A stretch of 64,000 nt of DNA from Fasciolopsis buskii (GCA_008360955.1 LUCM01005661.1:46086-110085), one strand, 5' to 3'. Counted from the first letter of the stretch, positions 57,301-60,975 are shown. A program made the numbers and translations. Notes: a model not told the origin generated them from the sequence alone.

Positions 57301-59654
57301 CGTTACTACCGGGTTGCCCAAACCGAAGCAGAGGATTGAATTAGGAGATCCAACCTCAATCTTTTGACCAAATGATTTAACCCACAAGGGAACAGGACTT
57401 TCTGAGGGTCACGTAGTCCACTGGATGAGAGTGGCTGATTGCTTAGTTCACTCTCCCTATCAGATGGGGCTAGACATCCTAGGTGTTCAATGCACCACTT
57501 CATCACAGGTACCGGTGAGATTACAGATGCTTTGTAGCCGCTCGTGTTTGGTTTGGAGTCAGGTTCTCTCAGACTGATCATCAAAGGTCAGTCAATCCAG
57601 TATGGAGGACCGGGCATTCGTTCTCTCACCCTGGCGTGAACACTTCTTTCAAGAGAAGGCAGCTCGTTGAGCTTCCTCAGCAGAAGTTGTTGGTTTGGCC
57701 TTTCGAGAGGCGCCCGGGACCAAGACGACATTCGCCATCAAACATCCTGAATCATATAAGTCCCGTGCCGTTGTCATATTCGAGGCATTTTGTAGGGAGG
57801 ACATTTACCAGGAGAAAACCCTTGATATCCTTGGCATTACTTGTCCGTACACCGGAATGCACTTTAGTGTATTGGCATCAAGGTTGTTTCATATTACATT
57901 GAATATAGTGATGGTCTATGCAGGGTTATTTGGACATTTCTAAAAATGTGAACACTTTGCAGTCGTATTGTTTACCTTGTGCTAATTTACTTAGTTCACT
58001 CACCGTAGATAAAATTCAAACTCTTAGTGCGCGTTCCTCTACCCTCTGAAGGACGTGATAAGTCAGGACTACTAGAATGTCAACCAGCCTCGTTCGTTGG
58101 CTTGCCTTCTTTTGAGTTTTGTGGCTTGTTTACGTGTCTCGCTGATTTGTTGCACTTAAACCTCGTTAGGTCGCTGATCATGCCAACTCCGTTTAAGTCG
58201 TTTGGGCATCGAAAAACAGCGGAGTGACATTTTAGATGTGGAACTACCAAGGCGTCCATTTTCTGGTCAAGTGTACGGTTCAAAAATCGATTGTCAAGTG
58301 ATTGACCGGTCAAAATGGAGAAAAGACGTGCACGCTTTTAGTCCTGGGAACGTGGCAATCTTCGCTTGCGTTTATCTTTCAGATTGATTTGGTCATGTGC
58401 TTATCGATTTCGCGCTGTAACAGTGTGCACTGACGCTTTGAATGTGTACCATTCATTCAATTTAACTGTCCAGACCACATCAACATTGCGCAAGGGGGCA
58501 TCGGTAGCCGACTGTCCAGTTGCTTAATGGATTAGTTGGAATACAGTTGATCGCTAGTGCAGGGATCGGTAGCTCCGTAGACCTGACAAGAGTTCAATTC
58601 AACCTAAGACAGTGAGGAAATCATGCATTCTCGTGTCTGACCTGGATTGCACAAGACCAAGTAAACCGCTTTCAGTGCCCAGACTAAACCAAAGGGGACC
58701 TCATGCAGTTCGCTTGTCACCTAAATTCAAATACTTTTTCAAAGACCTTTCCGCTCACGTGTTTAGAATACGCCTTATAAATAGGTCTATCTCTTTCAGT
58801 TGCCCAGTTTTTGAAGCTGGCCCGCACGCCCTCTGAGTCTAAGCTCATGATATTTTGTATGTATGTTGTTTTACTAGATTCACCCAGCTGCGAACTCACC
58901 CTGGGAGATCATTCGTCCCAGTGTTTACTACGAATATGGATCCTACTACCAGGATAGCATAAACAAATGAATTAAGCAATGGAACCTTTGATGTCAAGTT
59001 TTTGCGGTACGGGAGTTTACCTCATTTGGTTTATGAAAATAGCATATCCTAGTATAGTGCTGTAATATTTGTTTCTCCATTTGGACGTGTTCTGGGAATC
59101 ACAGAACATAATGGACAATGTTCTTTTGTTTGAAACAAGCGACTATTTGGAGACAGTAGTGCGCGCAATTCGGTCTGATAGATGCAAGAGGCAAATAAAA
59201 CAACGCGAACCAAAAGTTAGCAAGGGTTTCGATGAAGTTCAACATGTAGACAATTAAAATCAATGCAGTCGATCATAGATTTTATGTTGCATTTGGAATT
59301 CAGGAAAATCGTTTATGCGGTGCACTTATTTGAAACCGGTAATACACTTTTGTTAGACTTCCACAAGCCTACCACATCTTTTCCGATTCTTTCAGCTATC
59401 AGAACCTTCCCGTTTGTTTCTCTGATTATTGATATCTATCCGTTCTCACTTTGCAGAATCATCGAACAAACGAACTCGGGGCACAACCATCATTTGATAT
59501 TCCTCCTGTTTCCCAACTCACAGACGCCTCCCCAGAAGCGGGTTGGACTTCCCCGTATACTGGAGCTCCGGATGTATCGGAGCCAACCCCTTCACATACG
59601 TCCAATCAGGTGGCATTCTTTATCAGTGAAGGGGAAGACGACAGCAACGATTAG
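2240..59654 (+). CDS. TAF1: TAF1, TFIID subunit 1, 21 exons, 5' partial
   Basis: TAF1 is the scaffold subunit of the general transcription factor TFIID. It acts in the nucleus, binds TAF7 and promoter DNA through its central domain, and reads acetylated histones through two bromodomains. The exons join as 2240-2682, 4653-4855, 6614-7261, 8253-8647, 9589-9805, 14354-14533, 18722-19064, 24833-25038, 26950-27272, 29686-30196, 30858-31280, 31988-32207, 32694-33064, 34767-35084, 36382-36580, 39782-40011, 46146-46393, 47748-48460, 53664-54001, 56131-56295 and 59457-59654. All phases match and the 2296-codon frame ends at TAG. Landmarks in order match human TAF1: YWYD motif, [14 protein letters not shown], winged helix, zinc knuckle, bromodomains, acidic tail. 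The window part alone is longer than the whole human protein (about 1,890 residues), through low-complexity expansions. N-terminal exons lie outside the window. Confidence 0.95.
2744..2905 (+). repeat. interspersed repeat family R2, copy 1
   Basis: Contains GGGAATCGGCAGTCACATCC, AGAACCACTTAGGATCTC and GGTGGTAACGA. The last two blocks recur with the same order and spacing at 60140-60235, and on the opposite strand at 30676-30790. No coding capacity was seen. Confidence 0.6.
3209..3239. repeat. (TG)n microsatellite
   Basis: About 15 uninterrupted TG units between two R2 segments in intron 1. Confidence 0.95.
3295..3420 (+). repeat. interspersed repeat family R2, partial copy 2
   Basis: GGGAAGAATCGGTAATCACA and ATCACATAAGGTCCTAATAA parallel the 5' half of the copy at 2744. 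The GTGGTAACGAGCC block is missing, so the copy is truncated or diverged. Confidence 0.5.
4653..4855 (+). CDS. TAF1: TAF1 exon 2 (WEDDII motif)
   Basis: w149-w215, with the V codon shared with exon 1. The acceptor is TTTTGCGCACAG and the donor is CAA|GTATGC. It encodes [12 protein letters not shown] and [13 protein letters not shown], colinear with the human VTQLHWEDDIIWD ... AGWLPSSMTRNAMA. This is the opening of the conserved central domain that contacts TAF7 and carries the reported acetyltransferase activity. Phase 0 at the 3' end agrees with the next exon. Confidence 0.92.
4856..6613 (+). other. TAF1 intron 2
   Basis: GTATGC...CGCAG, 1758 bases. No repeat or open frame could be identified in it. 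Confidence 0.85.
6614..7261 (+). CDS. TAF1: TAF1 exon 3 (IFPVEN and LTLDGNDE motifs)
   Basis: w216-w431. The acceptor is TTCTCTCGCAG and the donor is AAA|GTAAGT. Conserved blocks are [19 protein letters not shown] and [12 protein letters not shown], matching human YSIFPIDNEDLVYGRWED and PPVLTLDPNDE. After these comes an Ala/Asn/Ser-rich insert (about w315-w405) and then KMILGK, matching the human ILLGK. An open frame continues 150 bases upstream of the acceptor, but that stretch is pyrimidine-rich intron sequence and does not resemble TAF1. Confidence 0.93.
7262..8252 (+). other. TAF1 intron 3
   Basis: GTAAGT...TCAAG, 991 bases. It holds a (TA)n run at 8178-8199 about 50 bases before the acceptor; nothing else was recognised. 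Confidence 0.8.
8178..8199. repeat. (TA)n microsatellite
   Basis: Eleven TA units near the 3' end of intron 3. Confidence 0.9.
8253..8647 (+). CDS. TAF1: TAF1 exon 4 ([11 protein letters not shown] motif, Asn-rich insert)
   Basis: w432-w562 plus two bases of the next codon. The acceptor TTTTGTCTCAAG gives [14 protein letters not shown] in frame from exon 3. A run of Asn/Gly codons (about 8311-8370) follows, then [31 protein letters not shown] and [12 protein letters not shown], all strongly like human TAF1 (DPWNLSNDEYYYPK ... HSIPAVELRQPFFPTHM ... IKLRQFHRPPLK). The donor is CG|GTGAGC. The exact 5' border is the least certain part because the flanking residues are not conserved. Confidence 0.9.
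8648..9588 (+). other. TAF1 intron 4
   Basis: GTGAGC...TGAAG, 941 bases. A 90-codon frame at 8774-9046 has no recognisable similarity; no repeat was identified. Confidence 0.8.
9589..9805 (+). CDS. TAF1: TAF1 exon 5 ([15 protein letters not shown] motif)
   Basis: w564-w635. The start at 9589 (after TTTACAATGAAG) was chosen because it completes the Arg codon left by exon 4. It gives a gap-free match through YLRGPMSQ to the human YSFGALSQ. It continues with LLRHIQKKS and [20 protein letters not shown], ending LMTQ before GTCTGT. Human equivalents are [28 protein letters not shown] and LMMQ. The donor is weak in consensus, but phase 0 and the continuation VGMAS in exon 6 support it. Confidence 0.92.
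9806..14353 (+). other. TAF1 intron 5
   Basis: GTCTGT...TCTAG, 4548 bases. It contains a SINE at 13808-13986. The 4.0 kb before that is AT-rich with no assignable element. Confidence 0.8.
13808..13986 (+). mobile_element. tRNA-derived SINE (family S1, copy 1)
   Basis: The head resembles a tRNA: A box TGGCCAAGCGG at 13816-13826 and B box GGTTCGAATCC at 13860-13870, at the expected spacing for a Pol III internal promoter. A unique body (CAACTTCCCCACTTGGCAGC) and a short AAAAGAT-repeat tail follow. A second copy with the same head and body is at 60822-60975. The long body makes a functional tRNA unlikely. Confidence 0.85.
14354..14533 (+). CDS. TAF1: TAF1 exon 6 ([12 protein letters not shown])
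   Basis: w636-w695, phase 0 on both sides. The acceptor is TACGTCTAG and the donor is CAG|GTACGG. It encodes [13 protein letters not shown], colinear with human VGMATKIKNYYKR, and [16 protein letters not shown], matching TSPFLGSLHPGQLLQ. It is isolated by large introns on both sides (4.5 and 4.2 kb). Confidence 0.92.
16513..16610 (-). repeat. repeat family R3, left arm of inverted pair
   Basis: Contains GATGAGTGAACAAAGTTCC, CGCTTTCGCGGTTATTACCG and TCTAACCATCCCC. It matches 44588-44700 in the same orientation, and in reverse complement the segment 16719-16815. Together the two arms flank a loop of about 110 bases. Confidence 0.7.
16719..16815 (+). repeat. repeat family R3, right arm of inverted pair
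   Basis: TAGGGATGGTTGGACAGGAG, GACGAGCTGCAGTAATGGCG and CGTGTACTTCCAGGGAAAT are the diverged reverse complement of 16513-16610. The arms differ at many positions, so the pair is old, or arose from two independent insertions. Confidence 0.7.
17497..18292 (-). other. two overlapping antisense open frames, unassigned
   Basis: A 191-codon frame (18292 down to 17717) and a 122-codon frame (17865 down to 17497) overlap in different phases within intron 6, antisense to TAF1. The proteins are Ser/Arg/His-rich and I do not recognise either. A frame of 190 codons is only mildly unexpected in 64 kb at this GC. They could be chance, or remains of a mobile element with one frameshift. Confidence 0.25.
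18722..19064 (+). CDS. TAF1: TAF1 exon 7 (RAPIY motif and winged helix)
   Basis: w696-w809 plus one base. Acceptor CTGGCAATAG. It encodes [20 protein letters not shown], then [18 protein letters not shown] and the winged-helix segment [18 protein letters not shown] ... CADFRRTG. This is one of the best conserved parts of TAF1; in human TAF1 the winged helix lies in the TAF7-bound, DNA-contacting core. The only donor that keeps frame with exon 8 is ACTG|GCAAGT, a GC donor. The nearby GT (19069) would bring a stop right after the junction. Confidence 0.95.
19551..19591. repeat. (TA)n microsatellite, slightly interrupted
   Basis: TA units with C and G interruptions in intron 7. Confidence 0.9.
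21437..21487. repeat. (TA)n microsatellite
   Basis: About 25 perfect TA units, one of the two longest in the window. Confidence 0.95.
22925..23370 (+). repeat. interspersed repeat family R1, copy 1
   Basis: Shares ATGGGGCTAGACATCC, CGCCGGTGAACG and CTCATGGTTGGTTTGGAATC with copies at 25290-25620, 43255-43560 (reverse) and 57306-57760. The right half (CTTCGTCAGCAGAGGCTATT, AAAGCACTCACCGCCGACCC) is shared with 57670-57700 and 25560-25620. No protein domain, LTR or tRNA-like head was recognised. Confidence 0.7.
24622..24661. repeat. (TA)n microsatellite
   Basis: About 20 perfect TA units, 170 bases before exon 8. Confidence 0.95.
24833..25038 (+). CDS. TAF1: TAF1 exon 8 (WWVL ... SPEDCC)
   Basis: w811-w878; the first two bases complete the Gly codon started in exon 7. 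Acceptor GTACACAG, donor CAA|GTACGT. It encodes [26 protein letters not shown] and [11 protein letters not shown], matching human MDSNWWVLKSDFRLP, SPEQCCAYYSM and [11 protein letters not shown]. The end is a Glu/Asp-rich run, as in human. Confidence 0.95.
25290..25620 (+). repeat. interspersed repeat family R1, copy 2
   Basis: GCCAGTGAGCGTAGTTCCGT followed by GTGGTTGATTTTAAATCAAG and ATGGTGGAGAGCGCCAGACA parallels 23060-23190 in order. AATCAAATAGCCGAATGGCT parallels the segment around 23310. It is more diverged than copy 1. Confidence 0.55.
26399..26431. repeat. (TA)n microsatellite
   Basis: TA units broken once by an AA step. Confidence 0.9.
26630..26680 (-). repeat. interspersed repeat family R2, fragment
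   Basis: The reverse complement reads TTGTAACGAACCGGGTGACA and then GGCCTACCAC, matching the GTAACGAGCCGGGCAACAGC ... GTCTACCAC block at 60180-60215. Confidence 0.45.
26950..27272 (+). CDS. TAF1: TAF1 exon 9 ([24 protein letters not shown])
   Basis: w879-w985 plus two bases. Acceptor AAATCTCAG, donor CG|GTTAGT. It carries [33 protein letters not shown] and [18 protein letters not shown]. Human TAF1 has [33 protein letters not shown] and [18 protein letters not shown]. Conservation is high along the whole exon except a short Gly/Ala-rich insert between the last two blocks. Confidence 0.95.
27430..27702 (+). mobile_element. LTR retrotransposon, 3' end of pol plus polypurine tract
   Basis: A reading frame with [16 protein letters not shown] near 27445-27490, interrupted at a C7 run (about 27491), resembles the C-terminal end of Ty3/gypsy integrases. 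It reaches a stop at about 27649-27651. A polypurine tract (AAACAAAAGGGGGAGG, 27687-27702) abuts the LTR, as at the 3' end of such elements. The rest of the element is missing. A CsRn1-type trematode gypsy element is likely, but this is inference. Confidence 0.7.
27703..28282 (+). mobile_element. 3' LTR, Ty3/gypsy-type, complete
   Basis: 580 bases starting TGTTATG and ending CATAACA, a perfect 7-base terminal inversion with TG...CA ends. Inside are a TATA box (TATATAA, 27920-27926) and a polyA signal (AATAAA, 27971-27976) at LTR-like spacing. A polypurine tract lies directly upstream. It stands in the same direction as TAF1. Confidence 0.82.
29686..30196 (+). CDS. TAF1: TAF1 exon 10 ([20 protein letters not shown])
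   Basis: w987-w1156; the first base completes an Arg codon from exon 9, giving [16 protein letters not shown] (human RWEVIDVVRTMSTEQA). It continues with [15 protein letters not shown] and [18 protein letters not shown], then an acidic run and a Gly/Ser/Thr-rich linker (about w1070-w1125), and ends with a charged helix. Acceptor CACCTGTTCAG, donor GGG|GTGCGT. This closes the conserved central domain. Confidence 0.95.
30197..30857 (+). other. TAF1 intron 10
   Basis: GTGCGT...ACTAG, 661 bases, largely occupied in its second half by a reverse R2 repeat (30676-30790). Confidence 0.85.
30676..30790 (-). repeat. interspersed repeat family R2, reverse copy
   Basis: The reverse complement reads TTAAGGTCCAAATAAGTTAG, CGTGGTAACGAGCCAGGCGA and CGGCGAACTGTC. 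This is the closest match to the copy at 60140-60235. Confidence 0.7.
30858..31280 (+). CDS. TAF1: TAF1 exon 11 (basic segment, [13 protein letters not shown])
   Basis: w1157-w1297, phase 0 on both sides. Acceptor CTGACTAG, donor CAG|GTGTGT. The first half is a low-complexity Lys/Pro/Ser/Thr stretch. The second half, [20 protein letters not shown] ... [13 protein letters not shown] ... [11 protein letters not shown], matches human KIYRTFRDEEGKEYVRCE ... TTKDEEFIRKFAL ... EMRKERRRIQ. It leads into a charged coiled segment. Confidence 0.93.
31281..31987 (+). other. TAF1 intron 11
   Basis: GTGTGT...TGTAG, 707 bases. Nothing recognised; a 71-codon antisense frame looks like chance. Confidence 0.85.
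31988..32207 (+). CDS. TAF1: TAF1 exon 12 (charged helix, first half of zinc knuckle)
   Basis: w1298-w1370 plus one base. Acceptor ATCGGTGTGTAG, donor ACTG|GTGAGT. It begins [15 protein letters not shown] (human EQLRRLKRNQEKEK), then a Gly/Ala-rich linker and [24 protein letters not shown]. The two cysteines of a C-X2-C zinc knuckle are at w1364 and w1367. The knuckle is cut by intron 12 inside a Gly codon. Confidence 0.93.
32208..32693 (+). other. TAF1 intron 12
   Basis: GTGAGT...CTCAG, 486 bases, the shortest intron. It splits the zinc knuckle. A 93-codon antisense frame (32607 down to 32326) has no recognisable features. Confidence 0.88.
32694..33064 (+). CDS. TAF1: TAF1 exon 13 (second half of zinc knuckle)
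   Basis: w1372-w1494. Acceptor TTTTCCGCTCAG, donor ACA|GTACGT. The first residues [11 protein letters not shown] complete the knuckle as C-X2-C-X4-H-X6-C, the same spacing as human CGACGAIGHMRTNKFC. After this comes an Arg/Gly- then Glu-rich low-complexity linker with no clear human counterpart. Confidence 0.93.
33065..34766 (+). other. TAF1 intron 13
   Basis: GTACGT...CACAG, 1702 bases. It contains a 51-base (TA)n tract at 33288-33338; otherwise unassigned. Confidence 0.85.
33288..33338. repeat. (TA)n microsatellite
   Basis: About 25 perfect TA units in intron 13. Confidence 0.95.
34767..35084 (+). CDS. TAF1: TAF1 exon 14 ([16 protein letters not shown], start of bromodomain 1)
   Basis: w1495-w1600, phase 0 on both sides. 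Acceptor TTTTTCCACAG, donor AAG|GTAAAC. It opens with VEGTKLKLH, like human VEGTKIVLG, passes through a basic linker, and ends [19 protein letters not shown], like human [20 protein letters not shown]. This last part is helix Z of the first bromodomain. Confidence 0.93.
35237..35318 (-). mobile_element. tRNA-derived SINE head (family S2), minus copy
   Basis: Read on the minus strand it has A box TAGCTCAGGTAGTAG and B box GATTCGAATCCC at tRNA spacing, starting GTGGCCACATAGCTC. The plus-strand copy at 35431 begins GTGGCCTTGTGGCTC and aligns along its length. Confidence 0.7.
35431..35510 (+). mobile_element. tRNA-derived SINE head (family S2), plus copy
   Basis: GTGGCCTTGTGGCTCGGTTG is an A-box-like start. 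The B box is decayed (GGTTTCGGATTTC). It forms an inverted pair with 35237-35318 across a spacer of about 110 bases. Confidence 0.65.
36358..36381 (+). repeat. CA-repeat containing the exon 15 acceptor
   Basis: The sequence before exon 15 is a CACACACGCACACG-type repeat ending in ACACAG, so the usual pyrimidine tract is replaced by CA units. Confidence 0.85.
36382..36580 (+). CDS. TAF1: TAF1 exon 15 (bromodomain 1 core)
   Basis: w1601-w1666 plus one base. It encodes the ZA loop and helices [46 protein letters not shown] and LQFN. The acetyl-lysine-anchoring Asn is kept at w1666. The shelf that reads YPF in human bromodomain 1 reads KIF here, and the Tyr before the Asn is Phe. The acceptor AG is embedded in a CA-repeat rather than a normal pyrimidine tract. 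Confidence 0.93.
37230..37251. repeat. (TA)n microsatellite
   Basis: Eleven TA units in intron 15. Confidence 0.9.
38590..39240 (+). mobile_element. RTE-type LINE, C-terminal fragment, sense
   Basis: The plus strand encodes [20 protein letters not shown] and [18 protein letters not shown]. These match the conserved post-palm region of RTE elements (YLGSCISPGG..DEI, LWRRRDI.LS.KGRVY). With a frame change at about 38800-39000 it continues to a WLSRVRLDN segment and WGQWVTWI. A weak [11 protein letters not shown] catalytic box lies at 38086-38106. Multiple stops show it is dead. Confidence 0.75.
39782..40011 (+). CDS. TAF1: TAF1 exon 16 (bromodomain 1 end, linker, bromodomain 2 start)
   Basis: w1668-w1743; its first two bases complete the Gly after the bromodomain 1 Asn. 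Acceptor TGCTCTCCAG, donor CCG|GTAAGG. It encodes helix C ([17 protein letters not shown]), the inter-domain helix [16 protein letters not shown] (human LARLEKAINPLLDDDD), and the start of bromodomain 2 with a normal shelf, SRPFHTPVD (human SWPFHHPVN). Confidence 0.93.
40950..42600 (-). mobile_element. LINE family A, reverse transcriptase region (copy 2), antisense
   Basis: On the minus strand, with frameshifts, a reverse transcriptase can be followed. [17 protein letters not shown] is at 42000-41941, [12 protein letters not shown] comes next, and the catalytic YFADD box is at 41457-41443. Then come [19 protein letters not shown], a [13 protein letters not shown] segment and [15 protein letters not shown] at 41030-40980. 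Order and motifs fit a CR1/jockey-like non-LTR retrotransposon. Stops and shifts make it a pseudogene. Confidence 0.85.
43255..43560 (-). repeat. interspersed repeat family R1, reverse copy 3
   Basis: The reverse complement carries TGAGGGTCACGTAACCCATC, ATGGGGCTAGACATTCTAGG and CTTATGGTTGGTTTGGAACC, the same order as 57397-57560. A frame running 43259-43549 and its counterpart at 57584-57306 (minus) both end in QSS.SVWA followed by a stop. Confidence 0.75.
44588..44700 (-). repeat. repeat family R3, copy 3
   Basis: GATGGGTGAACAAAATTTCC, GGTTTCGTGGTTATTGCCGC and TCGTCAGATATAAG match 16513-16585 closely in the same direction. This is an independent copy 28 kb from the inverted pair. Confidence 0.7.
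44868..44891. repeat. (TA)n microsatellite
   Basis: TA units with one G near the end, in intron 16. Confidence 0.9.
46146..46393 (+). CDS. TAF1: TAF1 exon 17 (bromodomain 2 core)
   Basis: w1744-w1825 plus two bases. Acceptor CATCTTCTGCAG, donor AA|GTACGT. It encodes [36 protein letters not shown] and [20 protein letters not shown], a full match to human DYYKVIVNPMDLETIRKNI ... YQSRESFLDDVNLILAN ... YNGPES. The anchoring Asn is w1788. It ends in a charged helix. Confidence 0.95.
46394..47747 (+). other. TAF1 intron 17
   Basis: GTACGT...TCTAG, 1354 bases; no recognisable element. Confidence 0.85.
47748..48460 (+). CDS. TAF1: TAF1 exon 18 (acidic C-terminal tail)
   Basis: w1827-w2063 with split codons at both ends. 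Acceptor ACATTATCTAG, donor GATG|GTACGT. It is Ser/Pro-rich at first, then has a basic patch ([15 protein letters not shown]) and a long run of Asp codons (GAT/GAC, about 48118-48280). It keeps the acidic character of the human TAF1 tail but not its sequence. The call rests on phase agreement, the long open frame and position between bromodomain 2 and the final exons. Confidence 0.87.
48461..53663 (+). other. TAF1 intron 18
   Basis: GTACGT...AAAAG, 5203 bases. An RTE-type LINE fills 49100-50750. 51014-51394 is an open frame of 126 codons without recognisable similarity; 51400-53660 is unassigned, apart from a tRNA B-box-like sequence near 51660. Confidence 0.82.
49100..50750 (+). mobile_element. 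RTE-type LINE, endonuclease to mid reverse transcriptase, sense
   Basis: The plus strand encodes, with frameshifts, an endonuclease segment ([18 protein letters not shown] at 49356-49410, then ACLGGR). A linker with [20 protein letters not shown] follows at about 50178-50235. The reverse transcriptase then runs as [28 protein letters not shown] (about 50500-50560), then [19 protein letters not shown] (50628-50685). The order is that of RTE elements; the step from GISLLP to the next block lacks about 100 residues, an internal deletion. Confidence 0.85.
53664..54001 (+). CDS. TAF1: TAF1 exon 19 (acidic C-terminal tail)
   Basis: w2065-w2176. The acceptor CACCTTTTGAAAAG makes the first two bases complete an Asp codon from exon 18, then [11 protein letters not shown]. 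The exon is rich in Asp/Glu ([17 protein letters not shown]) and contains [13 protein letters not shown]. Two in-phase donors exist: CAG|GTGACT after 53974 and AGG|GTACGT after 54001. The second fits the GTACGT donors used five times elsewhere in this gene and is preferred. Confidence 0.75.
54002..56130 (+). other. TAF1 intron 19
   Basis: GTACGT...ATCAG, 2129 bases (27 longer at its start if the alternative donor after 53974 is used). It contains an antisense LINE family A fragment. Confidence 0.75.
54980..55640 (-). mobile_element. LINE family A (copy 3), antisense
   Basis: Minus strand: a [19 protein letters not shown] segment at 55560-55500 corresponds to the reverse transcriptase GVPQGS..LLF motif. 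The catalytic box [10 protein letters not shown] is at 55470-55445. The lower end shares AGAAGCTCCGCTCCG with the copy at 1-120. Several stops. Confidence 0.75.
56131..56295 (+). CDS. TAF1: TAF1 exon 20 (C-terminal tail)
   Basis: w2177-w2231, phase 0 on both sides. Acceptor TTCCCACACAATCAG, donor TCG|GTACGT. It encodes [16 protein letters not shown], an acidic [13 protein letters not shown] segment and SSDIAFVSS. There is no direct human match, but composition resembles the Ser/Glu-rich end of TAF1. Phase and strong splice sites support it. Confidence 0.75.
56296..59456 (+). other. TAF1 intron 20
   Basis: GTACGT...TGCAG, 3161 bases. It includes the R1 copy at 57306-57760. 57695-57943 is an 82-codon frame of unknown nature, largely within or beyond the repeat. 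The rest is unassigned. Confidence 0.78.
57306..57760 (+). repeat. interspersed repeat family R1, copy 4
   Basis: Longest overlap with the others: TGAGGGTCACGTAGTCCAC, CAGATGGGGCTAGACATCC, ACAGGTACCGGTGAG, CGCTCGTGTTTGGTTTGGAG and, further right, CTTCCTCAGCAGAAGTTGTT, which pairs with CTTCGTCAGCAGAGGCTATT at about 23252. Confidence 0.75.
59457..59654 (+). CDS. TAF1: TAF1 exon 21, terminal exon with stop
   Basis: w2232-w2296 and TAG at 59652-59654. Acceptor TTCTCACTTTGCAG. The last residues are [12 protein letters not shown], reminiscent of the human tail segment LLMSEGEDDEED. Phase agrees with exon 20. A longer overlapping frame (59263-59769) on the same strand lacks TAF1 character and is treated as chance. 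Confidence 0.82.
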   Translation, partial: NHRTNELGAQPSFDIPPVSQLTDASPEAGWTSPYTGAPDVSEPTPSHTSNQVAFFISEGEDDSND

Positions 59655-60060
59655 CGGTCACTTTTTTCCACTTGTTTATGCACGGATTCACTTGTTAAAT
59701 TTTATGTATCTTTGTACAGTACATTCTTTTAAACTTCGCCTGTTGGTGACGGCTTTTGTACATATGTAATATATTATGTTTGTTTCGCACAACCTCTGCG
59801 CTCCCGCTTCCAATTGTTGATCACCATCCGCCTTTCAGTTTCACAGATTGTTCCAAAAATGTGTAAATATTATTCTTAATGACAGTATGGATAAGGAACC
59901 AAATGTGTTTTTTCCGGTTCTCTGATATCCACATGTTGAGCACTTCTAAGCCTCGTGGCAATTTTTCTCTTGTCATGCAGGATGTGAAAATAAAGCAGTA
60001 GTATATGCAAGTTAATCTTCCCAGTCTGAAGAAGGCTGTTTTTATATGACATGCACTAGA
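59655..60060 (+). other. TAF1 3' UTR region
   Basis: AT-rich sequence following the stop, with the candidate AATAAA at 59989. No other feature. Confidence 0.5.
59989..59994 (+). promoter_or_regulatory. candidate TAF1 polyadenylation signal
   Basis: AATAAA lies 335 bases after the TAF1 stop, in AT-rich sequence free of recognised repeats up to 60060. It would give a 3' UTR of about 0.35 kb. This is position-based inference; transcript ends are not visible. Confidence 0.45.
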
Positions 60061-60139
60061 CATGAGTTCACCGGACTGTGCATAACCGTAGCCGCTAGAG
60101 CCCCTTACATGGGTGATGGAATGGGGACCGGCAACCGGG

Positions 60140-60235
60140 CATAGAGAACCATATAAGGTCTCAATAGGTTAGGTGTGGTAACGAGCCGGGCAACAGCTGA
60201 CTGTCGTCTACCACGTGGATGCGCGTGTTAATTTG
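60140..60235 (+). repeat. interspersed repeat family R2, copy
   Basis: ACCATATAAGGTCTCAATAG, TGTGGTAACGAGCCGGGCAA and GACTGTCGTCTACCACGTG. This is the reference copy used here for the family. Confidence 0.7.
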
Positions 60236-60821
60236 TTTTGCAAAGCATTGCCTCTTGTTACTGTGATATTGTTCATCTTGTTCATTCTCTGTTTTTAATT
60301 CTCACTGACGTATGCCACAATGCTGTCATCCTTTACCTTGCAACTGAAGACGACACAAGGGTGTAACAATGTTAATCAGAAACTCCAGTTAGTACGGGTG
60401 AGTGATGCGAATGAGCTCAAGTAGACGATGCACGTCCCGACCAAGAACTTGCAAATCTTCCGCAATCTCCTGTCTCTTCACTTGATAAAATCTCGAATAT
60501 CGTCTTGATGCACGTTTCCCGCAGTTCCACTTTATGAACCAATTTGGTCTGAACCGGTTCTCTGTCATCCTATTCATTCATTTAAAGTCGGTGCCTTCTG
60601 TGAAACAATGTTTCTTAAGTACTGTCATTCGTTTCTGCTTCTGAACGCTACTCCTCTGTGATATGTATTTAATCCAACAATGTTTCGTTCCCACTAGTGC
60701 AACTGAGAACAATCATAACAAGCTGGGACTAGCCTTCTTGTTCTTACATAGAATGTCATATTTATGGAAATTAGTGGAAGCATATCCAGTCGTATGTGAC
60801 TCCCGTTTACTTCGCTACTTT
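60236..60821. other. intergenic, one unassigned antisense frame
   Basis: A minus-strand frame of 62 codons (60577 down to 60389) is basic and helix-like (RFYQVKRQEIAEDLQVLGRD) but has no start context, splice evidence or recognised family. Nothing else was seen. Confidence 0.4.
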
Positions 60822-60975
60822 TCCGGCGGTGGTCAAGCGGATAAGGATGCAGATTCGAATCCCCACTGTCAGTCAACTTCTCCATTCGGAAGCCCTCTCT
60901 CGGTCGCGACCTTTGTTCCTGGAATTGATGCATACTGTTATTTCCATAATAATGAATGTAAAGGGTGAAAGTCAC
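60822..60975 (+). mobile_element. tRNA-derived SINE (family S1, copy 2)
   Basis: GGCGGTGGTCAAGCGGATAA (A box), GATTCGAATCCCC (B box) and CAACTTCTCCATTCGGAAGC match the copy at 13808. About 22 bases between the boxes are missing, so this copy is probably not transcribable by Pol III. Confidence 0.8.

Noticed and set aside
59263..59769. 168-codon frame overlapping the last TAF1 exon
   Set aside because: Different phase from TAF1 and no meaningful composition; the TAF1 exon explains the region.
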